From DATKNA01 sp963786765 (GTDB lineage: Bacteria > Actinomycetota > Actinomycetes > Actinomycetales > Kineosporiaceae), in assembly GCA_963786765.1 (NCBI GenBank), contig CAWBAJ010000010.1, positions 62,001-126,000 of the forward strand: DNA of 64,000 nt. The letters run 5' to 3'. The position numbers were made by a program, and so were the translations under genes. This document shows, piece after piece, positions 51,109 through 60,339 of the stretch (position 1 is the first letter of the stretch; each line of letters starts with the position of its first letter). Under the pieces are notes generated by a model. That model made no database searches. It worked only from the letters and a program-made list of their open reading frames with translations, and was not told the origin of the DNA.

Positions 51109-53637
51109 TCAGGTCGCCGCGATGGCGCCCAGCACGTCCATCCGGGCCGCACGCCGGGCAGGAGCGAGGGCGGCGAGGATTCCGACCATCGCCGCGCCGA
51201 CGAGGAACAGCGCGATCTGCCAGAGCGGGATCGACAGCACGCCGATGCCGACCTCGGCCAGGGCCCGCTGCAGGGCGATGCCGATGACCAGGCCGCTGGC
51301 GACACCGAGGATCCCCCCGAGCACAGCGATCATCACGGACTCGGCACGGATCATGCGGCGCGACTGCGCGCGAGTCAGCCCTACGGCCCGCAGGAGGCCG
51401 ATCTCCCGGGTGCGCTCGAGCACCGACATGGCCATCGTGTTCACGACGCCGAGGATCGCGATGAGGATCGACAGTGCCAGCAGGCCGTAGACGAGGCCGA
51501 GCAGCTGATCGAGCTGTCCTGCGCTGCGTGTCTTGAGTGCGCCGCGATCCTCCGCCTGCAGCAGGGTGTTCGCTGCGACGGCTGCGGTCACCGCGCGAGT
51601 GACCGCGCCGACGTCCGCGCCGTCCTTCGCCATGACGAAGGCGACCATGAGCTTGGAGTCCTTCGTCGCTGCGACGTAGTCCGGGAGGTTCAGCTGGAGG
51701 CCGGCGCCGACGAGCTGGTTGGTCCGGTAGATCCCCTGCAGCCGAACGGTCTTCGTCGCGCCGTTGGAGAAGGTGAGGGCGATCGCGCGGCCGACCTTCC
51801 AGCCGTTGGCGGTCGCCGTGGGCTCGTCGGTGAGGGCGGCCCCGGAGGGGACGGCGTCCACCGTGCCCGCCACCGGTTCGGCTCGCAGCGCCGTGGACAG
51901 TGCCGCCCCACCCACCGCCACACCGCGGATCCGCTTCCCGTCCGCGAGCATGTCGACCGTCTGCTCGGAGACGACGCCGGCGACACCGTCGACGCGAGCG
52001 GCCCGGTCGGCGTCGGCCTGCTCGAACCCGCCGTCCTTCTGCGAGCTGAGGATGACGTCGGCGGACACGCCGCCGTCGACGAGGGAGTCGACCGAGGCCG
52101 CCGCGGACCCCGCCACGACGGTGATCGCAGTGACCAGAGCCAGGCCGATCGTCAGCGCGGAGGCGGTGGCGGCGGTCCGGCGCGGGTTGCGGACGGTGTT
52201 GGCCCGCGCGAGCACCGCCGGCATTCCTCCGGCGCGTGGCAGGAACCGGCCGATCAGACCGGAGAGCGCCGTGGCCGCGGCGGGAGCCAGGGCCACGGTG
52301 GCCACCAGCAGCGCCAGCGCGGCGAGCCCGGTGAGGGACGCCCGCGGCGCACTGTTGGCCTGGAACGCCGCGACCGCGAACAGGCCGGCGGCGATCACCA
52401 GGACGCCGAGCCCGACGAGCATGCGCCGGCGTTGCGGGCCCTCGGCGATGCCGGCGCTCTCGCGCAGCGCCTGCAGGGGGGCGATCTTCCCGGCCCGGCG
52501 CAGGGGGAGGTAGGCGGCGGCCGCGGTGATGCCCACACCCAGCAGGAGCGAGATCGCGACGGCGGAAGGGGGCAGGGTCGGCGTGATCGAGATGTCGAGG
52601 CCCAGCGCGCCGAAAGCCGCTCCGAGGCCGAGGGCGACGAGCAGCCCCAGACCGACGCCGATCAGAGAGCCGACGAGACCGACGACGAGTGCCTCCACCA
52701 TCAGCGCTCGAGTCACCTGCCGCTTGGTGGCGCCGAGGGCCCGCAGAAGCGCTGTCTCCCGGGAGCGCTGGGCGACGACCATGGCGAACGTGTTCGCGAT
52801 GAGGAAGCCGCCGACAAGCAGGGCCACGACGGCGAAGCCCAGCAGGAAGTAGGTGAAGAACGACAGGCTGCTCGACACGGAGTCCTTCGCCGCGGCGATC
52901 TGTTGGGCGCGGGTACGGACGACGAAGGTCGAGCCGACAGCCGCCTGGACGCGGTCGCGCACCCCGGTGTCGGAGGCTCCGGCGGCCAGCGTCACGTCGA
53001 CGGTCGTCCACTGCCCGGTGCGGAGCAGCAGGCGCTGGGCCTGCGGGGGCGCGAACGCCACGTACGCCTTGCCGCCGAGGGAGGCGCCGGCCGGGGTGAA
53101 GACCCCGGAGACGACGGCGCTCCGGGGGCCAGTCGGCAGCAGCAGCTTCACCGGCTGTCCCACCGACAACGATGCGGCGGCGGCAGTGGTGTCGTCGATC
53201 ACGACCTGGTTCTCCCCCGCCGGGGCGGTCCCGGTGTCGAGCTTGCGGGTGAAGCCCACGCCGGTCCAGGCGATGCCGACGCCGGCGGTGGACGCCTTCC
53301 CGACCACCTTGCCGTCGGCACCCACCACGAAGACGCCCGGCACGGTCACCGATCCGACGGCCCCGCCCACGCCGTCCACTGCACCGATCTTCGTCAGGGT
53401 CGCGTCCGGGACGGTGAGGACGGCATCCGCGGCGGGCGCGCTGCCGTCCACCGCCGACCTGGGCGTCACGGAGACATCGGTCGCTCCGCCGGAGACCACG
53501 TCGTCCAGCGACGTGGACAGCGAGTTGGTGAAGACGAGGGTCCCCGCGACGAAGGCGACACCGAGCACGACCGCGGCCACGGACATCGCCATGCGCAGCT
53601 TGTGCGCCAGCAACGATCGGATGCTGAGCCGGAACAT
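51109..53637 (-). CDS. FtsX/MacB-type ABC transporter permease
   Basis: 842 residues from ATG 53637. Two MacB_PCD-FtsX halves: an N-terminal segment (LAHKLRMAMSVAAVVLGVAF), a large extracytoplasmic loop, FtsX core (VALLVGGFLIANTFAMVVAQ, RSRETALLRALGATKRQVTR), then a second half ending in VLERTREIGLLRAVGLTRAQ and GVASGLVIGIALQRALAEVG. Its ATPase partner starts 1 base upstream. Such permeases export or extract amphipathic molecules or peptides by a mechanotransmission mechanism. Confidence 0.93.
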   Translation of the reverse strand: MFRLSIRSLLAHKLRMAMSVAAVVLGVAFVAGTLVFTNSLSTSLDDVVSGGATDVSVTPRSAVDGSAPAADAVLTVPDATLTKIGAVDGVGGAVGSVTVPGVFVVGADGKVVGKASTAGVGIAWTGVGFTRKLDTGTAPAGENQVVIDDTTAAAASLSVGQPVKLLLPTGPRSAVVSGVFTPAGASLGGKAYVAFAPPQAQRLLLRTGQWTTVDVTLAAGASDTGVRDRVQAAVGSTFVVRTRAQQIAAAKDSVSSSLSFFTYFLLGFAVVALLVGGFLIANTFAMVVAQRSRETALLRALGATKRQVTRALMVEALVVGLVGSLIGVGLGLLVALGLGAAFGALGLDISITPTLPPSAVAISLLLGVGITAAAAYLPLRRAGKIAPLQALRESAGIAEGPQRRRMLVGLGVLVIAAGLFAVAAFQANSAPRASLTGLAALALLVATVALAPAAATALSGLIGRFLPRAGGMPAVLARANTVRNPRRTAATASALTIGLALVTAITVVAGSAAASVDSLVDGGVSADVILSSQKDGGFEQADADRAARVDGVAGVVSEQTVDMLADGKRIRGVAVGGAALSTALRAEPVAGTVDAVPSGAALTDEPTATANGWKVGRAIALTFSNGATKTVRLQGIYRTNQLVGAGLQLNLPDYVAATKDSKLMVAFVMAKDGADVGAVTRAVTAAVAANTLLQAEDRGALKTRSAGQLDQLLGLVYGLLALSILIAILGVVNTMAMSVLERTREIGLLRAVGLTRAQSRRMIRAESVMIAVLGGILGVASGLVIGIALQRALAEVGIGVLSIPLWQIALFLVGAAMVGILAALAPARRAARMDVLGAIAAT

Positions 53638-53638
53638 G

Positions 53639-54424
53639 TCAGGTCCTTCGTCCAGCCGACTCGAAACGCCCCATCCGCTCCAGCACCCGGTCCGCTGTGG
53701 GGTCGGGCATGTCGTCCACGACGTGGCCGTCCGCCAGGAAGATCACGCGATCGGCGTACGAGGCCGCCTTCGGGTCGTGCGTGACCATGACGATCGTCTG
53801 CCCGAAGGAGTCGACGCTGTGGCGCAGGAAGCCGAGGACCTCCGCCCCGGCGCGGCTGTCGAGGTTGCCCGTCGGCTCGTCCCCGAAGACCAGCTGCGGC
53901 TTGCTGACGAGCGCCCGGGCACAGGCCACCCGCTGTTGCTGCCCTCCGGACAGCTCGCTCGGCTTGTGCCTCAGGCGGTCGGTCAGCCCGAGAGTGGAGA
54001 CCACCGTGTCGAGCCAGGACCGCTCGGGCTTCTTGCCGGCGATGTCGAGCGGCAGGGTGATGTTCTCGAGCGCGGTGAGGGTGGGCACCAGGTTGTACGC
54101 CTGGAAGATGAACCCGACGGCGTCCCGCCGGAGCCGCGTCAGGTCGTCGTCCTTGAGGCGTGTGAGGTCGACGTCCCCGATCCACACCTCGCCCGAGGTC
54201 GCGGAGTCCAGACCGGCGAGGCAGTGCATGAACGTCGACTTGCCGGAGCCCGAGGGCCCCATCACGGCCGTGAACCGCTCCCGCTCGATGCTGATGTCGA
54301 CCGCGTCGAGCGCCATCACGCTCGTCTCGCCCTCGCCGTAGACCTTGGTGAGCGACGCGGCCCTGGCGGCGGGAGGCGTGCCCGACGCAGCTTCCGGGGA
54401 CCTCGGAACGGGCAGGATGCTCAT
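53639..54424 (-). CDS. ABC transporter ATP-binding protein (MacB/LolD type)
   Basis: 261 residues from ATG 54424. Walker A GPSGSGKST (56-64), Q-loop FIFQAYNLVPTLTALEN, signature LSGGQQQRVACARAL, Walker B LVFGDEPTGNLD and H-loop VMVTHDP are all intact. The LolD/MacB-like features (EPTGNLDSRAG) pair it with the FtsX-type permease encoded 1 base downstream. ATP hydrolysis in the cytoplasm drives the exporter. Confidence 0.95.
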   Translation of the reverse strand: MSILPVPRSPEAASGTPPAARAASLTKVYGEGETSVMALDAVDISIERERFTAVMGPSGSGKSTFMHCLAGLDSATSGEVWIGDVDLTRLKDDDLTRLRRDAVGFIFQAYNLVPTLTALENITLPLDIAGKKPERSWLDTVVSTLGLTDRLRHKPSELSGGQQQRVACARALVSKPQLVFGDEPTGNLDSRAGAEVLGFLRHSVDSFGQTIVMVTHDPKAASYADRVIFLADGHVVDDMPDPTADRVLERMGRFESAGRRT

Positions 54425-54481
54425 GGTGCTCCCCTTTCGAGGCGGCGGGCTGTCGAGGCCGGCTGATGGCGTCGGTACGGG

Positions 54482-55315
54482 TCAGGTCCGGGGCGAAGCG
54501 GCGTCCGGCTCCTGCTCCCGCCCGGTGGCCGGGGGTCCGGCGGGCACGGCGGGGACGGCGGGGGCGGCGGGGGCGGCGGCCTGGGCAGTTGCGGGTGCGC
54601 TCTGCGTGGGGATCGGTCCCGGGACGGCCGGCCGCTGTGGTGCCTGCACGGGCGGGGCGGGGCGGGGGCGCTGCAGCAGCCCGACGAGAAGCAGGACGAC
54701 GCCCAGCGCCCCGAGCACCAGGCCGATCACCAGGACGACCATGCTCAGCGCGAACGCCCGCGGGATCACGACGCCGAAGGTGCCGTCGACGTCGATTCCG
54801 GGGGTCGCGTCAGCGTTCATGACGACGACGCGGTAGTCCCCGTCCTGCACGGTCCAGGTCAGTGCGGCGGCGCCGGTCGTGGCCTCGGCACGGGCCACCC
54901 AGAAGTCCTGCGCCGCAGGAGCGGCTGGAGTCGCCGTCCCTGCCCGGCGATCCGTGCTGAGGGTGAAGGGCGCGAGGTCGAAGTCCTGGACGACGTCCAC
55001 GTCGGCGCCGGCGAGATAGCGGTCCACGGCTGCCGCGGGAGCGACCCCGACGAAGACTCCGTGGCCAGCACTGCGCGCCGCGGCCTCGATCTGCAGCCGT
55101 GTGCTCCCGAGGAAGTCCCGGGCGTCGCCGGAGTTCTCGATCTTGGCCACCGAGGAGACGAGCGCCCGGCCGGGCGAGGTCACCTGATGGGGGCCTGAGC
55201 GCAGATCGCCCCGGGAACCGAACAGCGCCAGGAGCACTGTCCCCGCGATGACGACGGGCGCTGCCACGACCAGAACGATGATCCCGGTGACGATCCATGG
55301 CGTTCGTCTGGACAT
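54482..55315 (-). CDS. Membrane-anchored protein of the ABC/two-component group, unknown
   Basis: 277 residues from ATG 55315 (a longer frame reaches 55378). Two hydrophobic segments: residues about 8-32 (TPWIVTGIIVLVVAAPVVIA) and about 195-225 (LSMVVLVIGLVLGALGVVLL); the roughly 165 residues between would be outside, the Pro/Ala-rich C-terminus inside. No known domain recognised. It sits between the response regulator and the ABC genes, so it may be a sensor or accessory for the exporter. Confidence 0.7.
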   Translation of the reverse strand: MSRRTPWIVTGIIVLVVAAPVVIAGTVLLALFGSRGDLRSGPHQVTSPGRALVSSVAKIENSGDARDFLGSTRLQIEAAARSAGHGVFVGVAPAAAVDRYLAGADVDVVQDFDLAPFTLSTDRRAGTATPAAPAAQDFWVARAEATTGAAALTWTVQDGDYRVVVMNADATPGIDVDGTFGVVIPRAFALSMVVLVIGLVLGALGVVLLLVGLLQRPRPAPPVQAPQRPAVPGPIPTQSAPATAQAAAPAAPAVPAVPAGPPATGREQEPDAASPRT

Positions 55316-55439
55316 AGGGGGCTCCGTAGGTGTCAGGACGCGCTTGCGCGGCGGGCCGGGTGATCGCGTCAGGGTCACGTCCAGCCAACCTCCCAGCGGG
55401 GGAGGCCGACGGACACGGGGCAGCCCGGTCGTTCCGGGG

Positions 55440-55454
55440 GGCGGGTTTCTGGTG
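55440..55454. repeat. Solo copy of the CACCAGAAACCCGCC repeat end (reverse orientation)
   Basis: GGCGGGTTTCTGGTG, the exact reverse complement of the repeat end at 48026 and 63015. It lies directly beyond the hairpin at 55457-55508, downstream of the response regulator gene. Confidence 0.7.
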
Positions 55455-55456
55455 TG

Positions 55457-55508
55457 CCTGTTGTTCCTGCGGTCAGGACCGAGCGGTCACGACCGCAGGA
55501 ACAACAGG
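55457..55508 (-). terminator. Hairpin overlapping the 3' end of the response regulator gene
   Basis: Perfect 18-base arms (55457-55474 and 55491-55508). The right arm is the coding end of the response regulator (VLLFLRS region), and the 16-base loop contains a nested dyad (GACC-GAGC-GGTC). It may terminate the kinase/regulator transcript. Confidence 0.65.
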
Positions 55509-56131
55509 ACGGCGAGCACGCGGCGCGACTCGCTGCCCGTGGTGGGGATGCCGAGCTTCCCGAAGATCGCCGACACGTACTTCTCGACAGCGCGGACCGT
55601 GATGACCAGCGCATCCGCGATGCCCTGGTTCGAGCTGCCCGTGGCCATGAGCTCGAGAACCTCGCGCTCGCGGGGTGTCAGCTCGCCGAGGGGGTCGGCG
55701 CTGCGCCGCCGGCGCAGCAACGTCGAGACGATCGTCGGGTCCAGCGCCGACCCGCCGCTCCCCACCCGGCGCACGGCGCCGAGGAAGTCCTTGACGTCGC
55801 TGATCCGGTCCTTCAGCAGGTAGCCGACTCCCTCCGCGGAGTCCGACAGCAACGTCATCGCCAACCCGACCTCGACGTACTGCGAGAGGACGAGGACCCC
55901 GACCGAGGGGTGCCGCTCGCGTATGTGCAGCGCCGCTCGCAAGCCCTCGTCACTGTGGGTCGGTGGCAACCGGATGTCGACGATGACGACGTCGGGCGGG
56001 TCGGTCCGCACCCTCGCCAGCAGGTCGTCGGCGTTGCCGAACCGCCCCACGACGTCGAAGCCCGCGTCCCCGAGCAGCCGGGTCAAGCCCTCGCGCAGCA
56101 GGACGCTGTCCTCGGCGATGGCTACCCGCAC
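55487..56131 (-). CDS. NarL/FixJ-type response regulator
   Basis: 214 residues from ATG 56131, overlapping the histidine kinase 3' end by 10 bases. Receiver domain with Asp52 in VVIVDIRLPPTHS, Lys in YLLKDRI, and a LuxR-type HTH (LTPREREVLELMATGSSNQG, VRAVEKYVSAIFGKLG). Phosphorylated by the adjacent kinase it would activate or repress transcription, most probably of the downstream ABC genes. Confidence 0.95.
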   Translation of the reverse strand: MRVAIAEDSVLLREGLTRLLGDAGFDVVGRFGNADDLLARVRTDPPDVVIVDIRLPPTHSDEGLRAALHIRERHPSVGVLVLSQYVEVGLAMTLLSDSAEGVGYLLKDRISDVKDFLGAVRRVGSGGSALDPTIVSTLLRRRRSADPLGELTPREREVLELMATGSSNQGIADALVITVRAVEKYVSAIFGKLGIPTTGSESRRVLAVLLFLRS

Positions 56132-57912
56132 GGGATCTCGGCCCTGACGCGCGTCCCACCGCCGACGGGGCTCCAGATACGCAGCCGGCCGTCGAGCGCC
56201 TCGACCCTGTCGGCGAGGCCCCGCAGGCCCGAGCCGGCCTCCGTGTCGGCACCGCCGCCACCGTGGTCGGTGACCTCCACGACCAGGTGCGGTCCGACCT
56301 GGGTGACGTCCACCGTGGCCGATTCGGCGACCGCATGCTTGCCGACGTTGGCGATGCTCTCCGAGACGACGTAGTACGCGGCCACCTCCACGGCGTCCGG
56401 CAACCGCCCCTGCAGATCCATCGAGAGCAGGACCGGCACCGACGCCCGCGCGGCGAGGGACTCCAGGGCGACGGCCAGACCGTGACCGCTGAGCACGGCG
56501 GGATGCAGCCCGCGGGCCAAGTCCCGCAGCTCGTCGAGCGACGCGGCGACCTCCCGCTTCAGCTGGTCCACCCGGCCGCTCGCGTCGGCGTCCCCGCCGA
56601 GGCGCTCGCGCAGCACGGCGAGTTCGAGGCTGACGGCGACGAGTCGCTGCTGGGCGCCGTCGTGCAGGTTGCGCTCCAACCGCTGGCGCTCCCGTTGCCC
56701 GGCCTCGATGACCCTCGTCCGCGAGCTGTGCAGCTCCTGCAGCCGGGCGTGCAGTTCGGCCTGGAGCCGGCCGTTCTCGAGGGCGATATCCGCGGCCGCG
56801 CTGACCGCGGTGACGAGCTCGTCCTCGTCCTGCAGGGAACGGTCGTACAGCAGCGCCGCCACGTGTTCTCCGTCGCGGTCGATGACCTTGGCGGTGCGTC
56901 GTGGATCCGGGTCCGGCACGGGGACAGGGTCACCCGCCTCGTCCGCCCAGGCTCCGTACTGAGGCAGCCAGTAGGCCAATCTCAGGGTGGGGTCGCGCAG
57001 GGCTCGCGCGAGCGGGTCGCGCAGGTTCGCCGCCGGGTCCTGCCGGAGCTCGACCAGCAGGCCGGCGACCCCAGACCTCGCCAGCCGAGCGTCGAGCACC
57101 CCCGCGAGGAACGCGACCGGCGCCAGCCCCAGGACGGCGAACGTGGCCAGGCGCAGCTGCTCGAAGCCGGGGAGGGCGAAGACGCCCGCGACGAGCAGCG
57201 CCGCGAAAGTGATCAGGCCGAGCGAGAACGAGTCCACGAGCAGGGCGAGGAAGCGTCGTGGGGCGTGCCCGGCCCCCCTGCGACCCCGGCTGAGGAGCAG
57301 GACCCCGAGGAGGTTCACGGCGGCGAGAACCAGCAGTTGCACGTTCTGGACCGCTTCTGCCAGCCCCGGGCGCGAGGTCAGCGCGAGCAGGTTGCGGGGA
57401 TCGAACCCGCCGAGGGCGAGTACCAGTAGCGATGCCCCGACTGCCGTGACGTACCCGACGCCGACGAGCAGCCGCTCCCGACCGCGCACGAGACGGCCGG
57501 TGGGGAAGGCGAGGAAGACGTGCGCGAACACCACCGCCGGCAGCAGGTCGAAGAGCTGTCCGACCGTGTAGACGGGCCGGCTGGGGCTCCACTGCAAGGT
57601 GGTCGCGGCCATCGCGAATCCCGCGGCGATCAGCAACAGCCCGAAGCGGCTCTCCGGCCGCCTCCGCCACGCGATCAGGCCGGCCAGCACATAGGCGACG
57701 ATGATCCAATCGATCATGCCGGCCCGCAGGCCGGCTCGGTCGAGGTCACCGGTGGAAACGGCGAACAAGACCGCCCCGACCGCGGCCAGCAGGCCCGCCA
57801 GGACCACGGCGACGACGGCGATCGGCGGAGGGAGCAGCGACCGCGCCCTTCGACTCGGCAGCCCGGGCGCCGAAGGCACCGCGGCCGAGGTCGACCGGGT
57901 GGAAGTCGCCAC
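56122..57912 (-). CDS. NarL-partner sensor histidine kinase (HisKA_3)
   Basis: 596 residues from GTG 57912, with GGAGAGGGGG upstream. About seven hydrophobic helices (residues 30-270) form a membrane sensor, followed by a GAF-like linker (VIDRDGEHVAALLYDRSL, ALENGRLQAELHARL), the HisKA_3 dimerisation helix with His417 in LERNLHDGAQQR, and an ATPase domain (VVSESIANVGKHAVA, GSGLRGLADRVEALDGRL). Start and upstream DNA share about 80 bases with the repeat element at 62953. Confidence 0.93.
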   Translation of the reverse strand: MATSTRSTSAAVPSAPGLPSRRARSLLPPPIAVVAVVLAGLLAAVGAVLFAVSTGDLDRAGLRAGMIDWIIVAYVLAGLIAWRRRPESRFGLLLIAAGFAMAATTLQWSPSRPVYTVGQLFDLLPAVVFAHVFLAFPTGRLVRGRERLLVGVGYVTAVGASLLVLALGGFDPRNLLALTSRPGLAEAVQNVQLLVLAAVNLLGVLLLSRGRRGAGHAPRRFLALLVDSFSLGLITFAALLVAGVFALPGFEQLRLATFAVLGLAPVAFLAGVLDARLARSGVAGLLVELRQDPAANLRDPLARALRDPTLRLAYWLPQYGAWADEAGDPVPVPDPDPRRTAKVIDRDGEHVAALLYDRSLQDEDELVTAVSAAADIALENGRLQAELHARLQELHSSRTRVIEAGQRERQRLERNLHDGAQQRLVAVSLELAVLRERLGGDADASGRVDQLKREVAASLDELRDLARGLHPAVLSGHGLAVALESLAARASVPVLLSMDLQGRLPDAVEVAAYYVVSESIANVGKHAVAESATVDVTQVGPHLVVEVTDHGGGGADTEAGSGLRGLADRVEALDGRLRIWSPVGGGTRVRAEIPCG

Positions 57913-57994
57913 GGCGGACCCCCTCTCCGAGGTCGCGTGCCATCGACACTACTCGGGAAGATCGCGCTCGGGAACAGACCGGAAGCGCGCCTGG
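57913..57994. repeat. Second copy of the dispersed repeat core, upstream of the histidine kinase
   Basis: About 80 bases from ggcggacc to cctgg align with 62955-63034 at roughly four identical bases in five, including a fully conserved tgccatcgacact. This copy contains the kinase's ribosome-binding region, so it is also part of the promoter/leader. Confidence 0.7.
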
Positions 57995-58026
57995 AGGCAG
58001 CGCTGGCAGAGGGTGCGGACGATCGC

Positions 58027-58677
58027 CTACACGCCGCCGGGTGCGGGGTCGAGCGCGCCCGTCAGGTAGTGATCGAAAACGGGCGCGAGCGCCGCGACGA
58101 GTTCGTCGCGGGTCGCCTCGGTGAGCGACGGCACGGCGACGACGTACCGGGCCATCGTGAGCCCGACCACCTGGGAGGCCACCAGCGCCGCGCGGAACTC
58201 CGGCCGGTCGCCACCCACCCGTGAGGCCAGGGGCAGCAGCATCCGGCGCGCCACGAGGTCCCTGACCATCGACGCCGCGGCCTCCTCCGAGGCCGCCGCT
58301 CGGATCAGGCCGGTGAGGGTCCGGCGCCCCTCGGGACTCTCGAGCACACCGAGGACGACATCGGCCAGGCGCTGCCCCAGGCCCGCCGCTCCCCCCGCGA
58401 GCACCTGCTCGAAGGTGGTCGCCGGGTCGAACGGCAGGTCGACCACGGCGACGAAGAGCTCCTGCTTGGAGCCGAAGAAGTGCAGGATCAGCCGCGGGTC
58501 GACGCCCGCCTCGGCGGCGATGCCGCGCATGGAAGCGCGTCGGTAGCCGAGCTCGCCGAACTGACGGCGAGCCGCCGTGACGATCTCCTCGCGACTGTCG
58601 CCGCCGGCCGGCCGTCGCCCACGACCTCCCCCTGCCCGACGTCCACCGCCGCCGCGGGGAGAACCCGTACCACTCAT
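58027..58677 (-). CDS. TetR-family regulator
   Basis: 216 residues from ATG 58677; a longer frame to 58758 would run through the promoter. After a Gly/Arg-rich tail the HTH is clear: EEIVTAARRQFGELGYRRAS, MRGIAAEAGVDPRLILHFFG, SKQELFVAVV. The C-terminal domain is the TetR_C type with LIRAAASEEAAASMVRDLV. It is divergent from an MFS pump, and the operator at 58723 is its probable site. Confidence 0.9.
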   Translation of the reverse strand: MSGTGSPRGGGGRRAGGGRGRRPAGGDSREEIVTAARRQFGELGYRRASMRGIAAEAGVDPRLILHFFGSKQELFVAVVDLPFDPATTFEQVLAGGAAGLGQRLADVVLGVLESPEGRRTLTGLIRAAASEEAAASMVRDLVARRMLLPLASRVGGDRPEFRAALVASQVVGLTMARYVVAVPSLTEATRDELVAALAPVFDHYLTGALDPAPGGV

Positions 58678-58693
58678 CGGGGGGTGCACACCC

Positions 58694-58738
58694 TTGACAT
58701 TTCCACAGACGGAGAATAACTCTTCCACATACGTGGAA
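58694..58738 (+). promoter_or_regulatory. Promoter and TetR operator for the MFS gene
   Basis: TTGACA (58694-58699) with ATAACT 16 bases on (58716-58721) forms a good promoter. Immediately after lies TTCCAC-ATAC-GTGGAA (58723-58738), a perfect dyad; a further TTCCAC half-site is at 58701-58706, within the spacer. A repressor bound here would block transcription of the pump. Confidence 0.7.
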
Positions 58739-58760
58739 TTAACTTCGAGGGGAGACACGG

Positions 58761-60335
58761 ATGCAACAAGCTTCGACCCCCGTCCTGGACGTCCGGCGGA
58801 CGCGAGCAGTGCTGGCGGTGGTCGCCGTCTCCCTGATGACGGTCGTCTCCGCCGTGAGCGGCCTGAACGTGGCGTTGCCGAGCCTGGCCCGGGAGACCGG
58901 CGCCAGCCAAACGCAGCTCACCTGGATCGTCGACGCCTACACCGTCGTGTTCGCGGGCCTGCTCCTGTTCGCCGGCGCGCTCGGCGACCGCTACGGCCGC
59001 AAGGGCCTGCTGATGGTGGGGCTGGGGGTCTTCGGCATCGCCGCGAGCCTCGCGATGCTCACGAACGACCCGGTCCAGCTCATCGGCGCGCGGGCGCTGA
59101 TGGGGGTGGGCGCCGCCGCGATCATGCCGACCACGCTCTCGGTCATCACCACGTCGTTCCCGGAGAGCGAGCGCCCGCGGGCGATCGGCGTCTGGGTAGG
59201 CGTTGCCGGCGGCGGCGCAGTCCTGGGCCTGTTCGGCACCGGCATCCTGCTCACGTTCTTCGACTGGGGGTCGTTCTTCGGCCTCAACGTCACCCTCGCC
59301 GTCCTGGCCCTGGTGGGGACCGTCCTCTTCGTGCCGAGTTCGGTCGACCCGGATCGCCCCAGGCTCGACGTCGTCGGCGCGGTTCTGTCGCTCGTCGCCG
59401 TCTCGGCGGGCGTGACCGGCATCATCGAGGGCCCCGATCGCGGCTGGACCGACCCGTTGACCCTCGCGGCACTCGTCACCGGCACCGCCGCGGGCGTCGC
59501 CTTCGTGTGGTGGGAGCTGCGGACGGCACGACCGATGCTCGACCCCCGGTTGTTCCGGCTCCGCGGGTTCAGTGCGGGTTCGCTCACCGTCGCCGCGCAG
59601 TTCTTCGCGGCCTTCGGCTTCTTCTTCATCGTGCTGCAGTACCTGCAGTTCGTCGTCGGCTACTCACCCCTGCGGGCCGCAGCCGCGCTGCTGCCCCTGC
59701 CGTTCGTCCTCCTGCCGGTGGCGCGCCGCGCACCGGTTCTCGCCCAGCGGATCGGCTTCCGCCGGGTCGCGCCGGTCGGGCTGGTGCTCATGGCCTGCGG
59801 CTTCCTGGTCATCTCGCGGGTCGGCGTCGGCTTGAACTACTGGCTGTTCCTGACCGGGATCGTGCTGTTCGCCGCGGGGATGGGCCTCGCCGGCACCCCG
59901 GCCACCACCGCGATCACCGAGTCCCTTCCACCGGCCAAGCAGGGCGTGGCGTCCGCGGTGAACGACACCGCCCGCGAGCTGGGCAGCGCGCTCGGCATCG
60001 CCCTGCTCGGGAGCGTCCTCAACCAGCAGTACCGGGCGAACGTCGCGGACGCCGTTCTCGGGTTGCCGGCCCAGATCGCCGCAGGCGTGCAGCACTCGGT
60101 GGCCTTCACCCAGTCCCCGGCGCTGGCGCAGGCGGGCGAGGCGGGCGAGCGGCTCGCGACCGCGGCCCGGCACGCGTTCGTCGACGGGGTCAGCGGGGCC
60201 GTCCTCGTGGCCGCGGCCGTCCTGGTCGTCGCCGCCGCCGGGGTGTTCCTGCGCGCGCCCCAGCCACGAAGCGAGGCGACTCGGCCGGCGCCGGCAGCGG
60301 AGGAACGCATCGGGGTCCACCCGATGGCCTCATAG
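58761..60335 (+). CDS. MFS drug efflux transporter, DHA2-like
   Basis: 524 residues from ATG 58761 with GAGGGGAG upstream. Motifs: SGLNVALPSLARETGAS in TM1, GALGDRYGRKGLLMVGLG (motif A), RALMGVGAAAIMPTTLSVIT (motif B) and a late GTPATTAITESLPPAKQGVA typical of 14-TM antiseptic/drug pumps (EmrB/QacA). Divergent from its TetR repressor. The aminoglycoside-nucleotidyltransferase-like gene starts 4 bases after its stop, so the two may form a resistance operon. Confidence 0.92.
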   Translation: MQQASTPVLDVRRTRAVLAVVAVSLMTVVSAVSGLNVALPSLARETGASQTQLTWIVDAYTVVFAGLLLFAGALGDRYGRKGLLMVGLGVFGIAASLAMLTNDPVQLIGARALMGVGAAAIMPTTLSVITTSFPESERPRAIGVWVGVAGGGAVLGLFGTGILLTFFDWGSFFGLNVTLAVLALVGTVLFVPSSVDPDRPRLDVVGAVLSLVAVSAGVTGIIEGPDRGWTDPLTLAALVTGTAAGVAFVWWELRTARPMLDPRLFRLRGFSAGSLTVAAQFFAAFGFFFIVLQYLQFVVGYSPLRAAAALLPLPFVLLPVARRAPVLAQRIGFRRVAPVGLVLMACGFLVISRVGVGLNYWLFLTGIVLFAAGMGLAGTPATTAITESLPPAKQGVASAVNDTARELGSALGIALLGSVLNQQYRANVADAVLGLPAQIAAGVQHSVAFTQSPALAQAGEAGERLATAARHAFVDGVSGAVLVAAAVLVVAAAGVFLRAPQPRSEATRPAPAAEERIGVHPMAS

Positions 60336-60339
60336 GACG

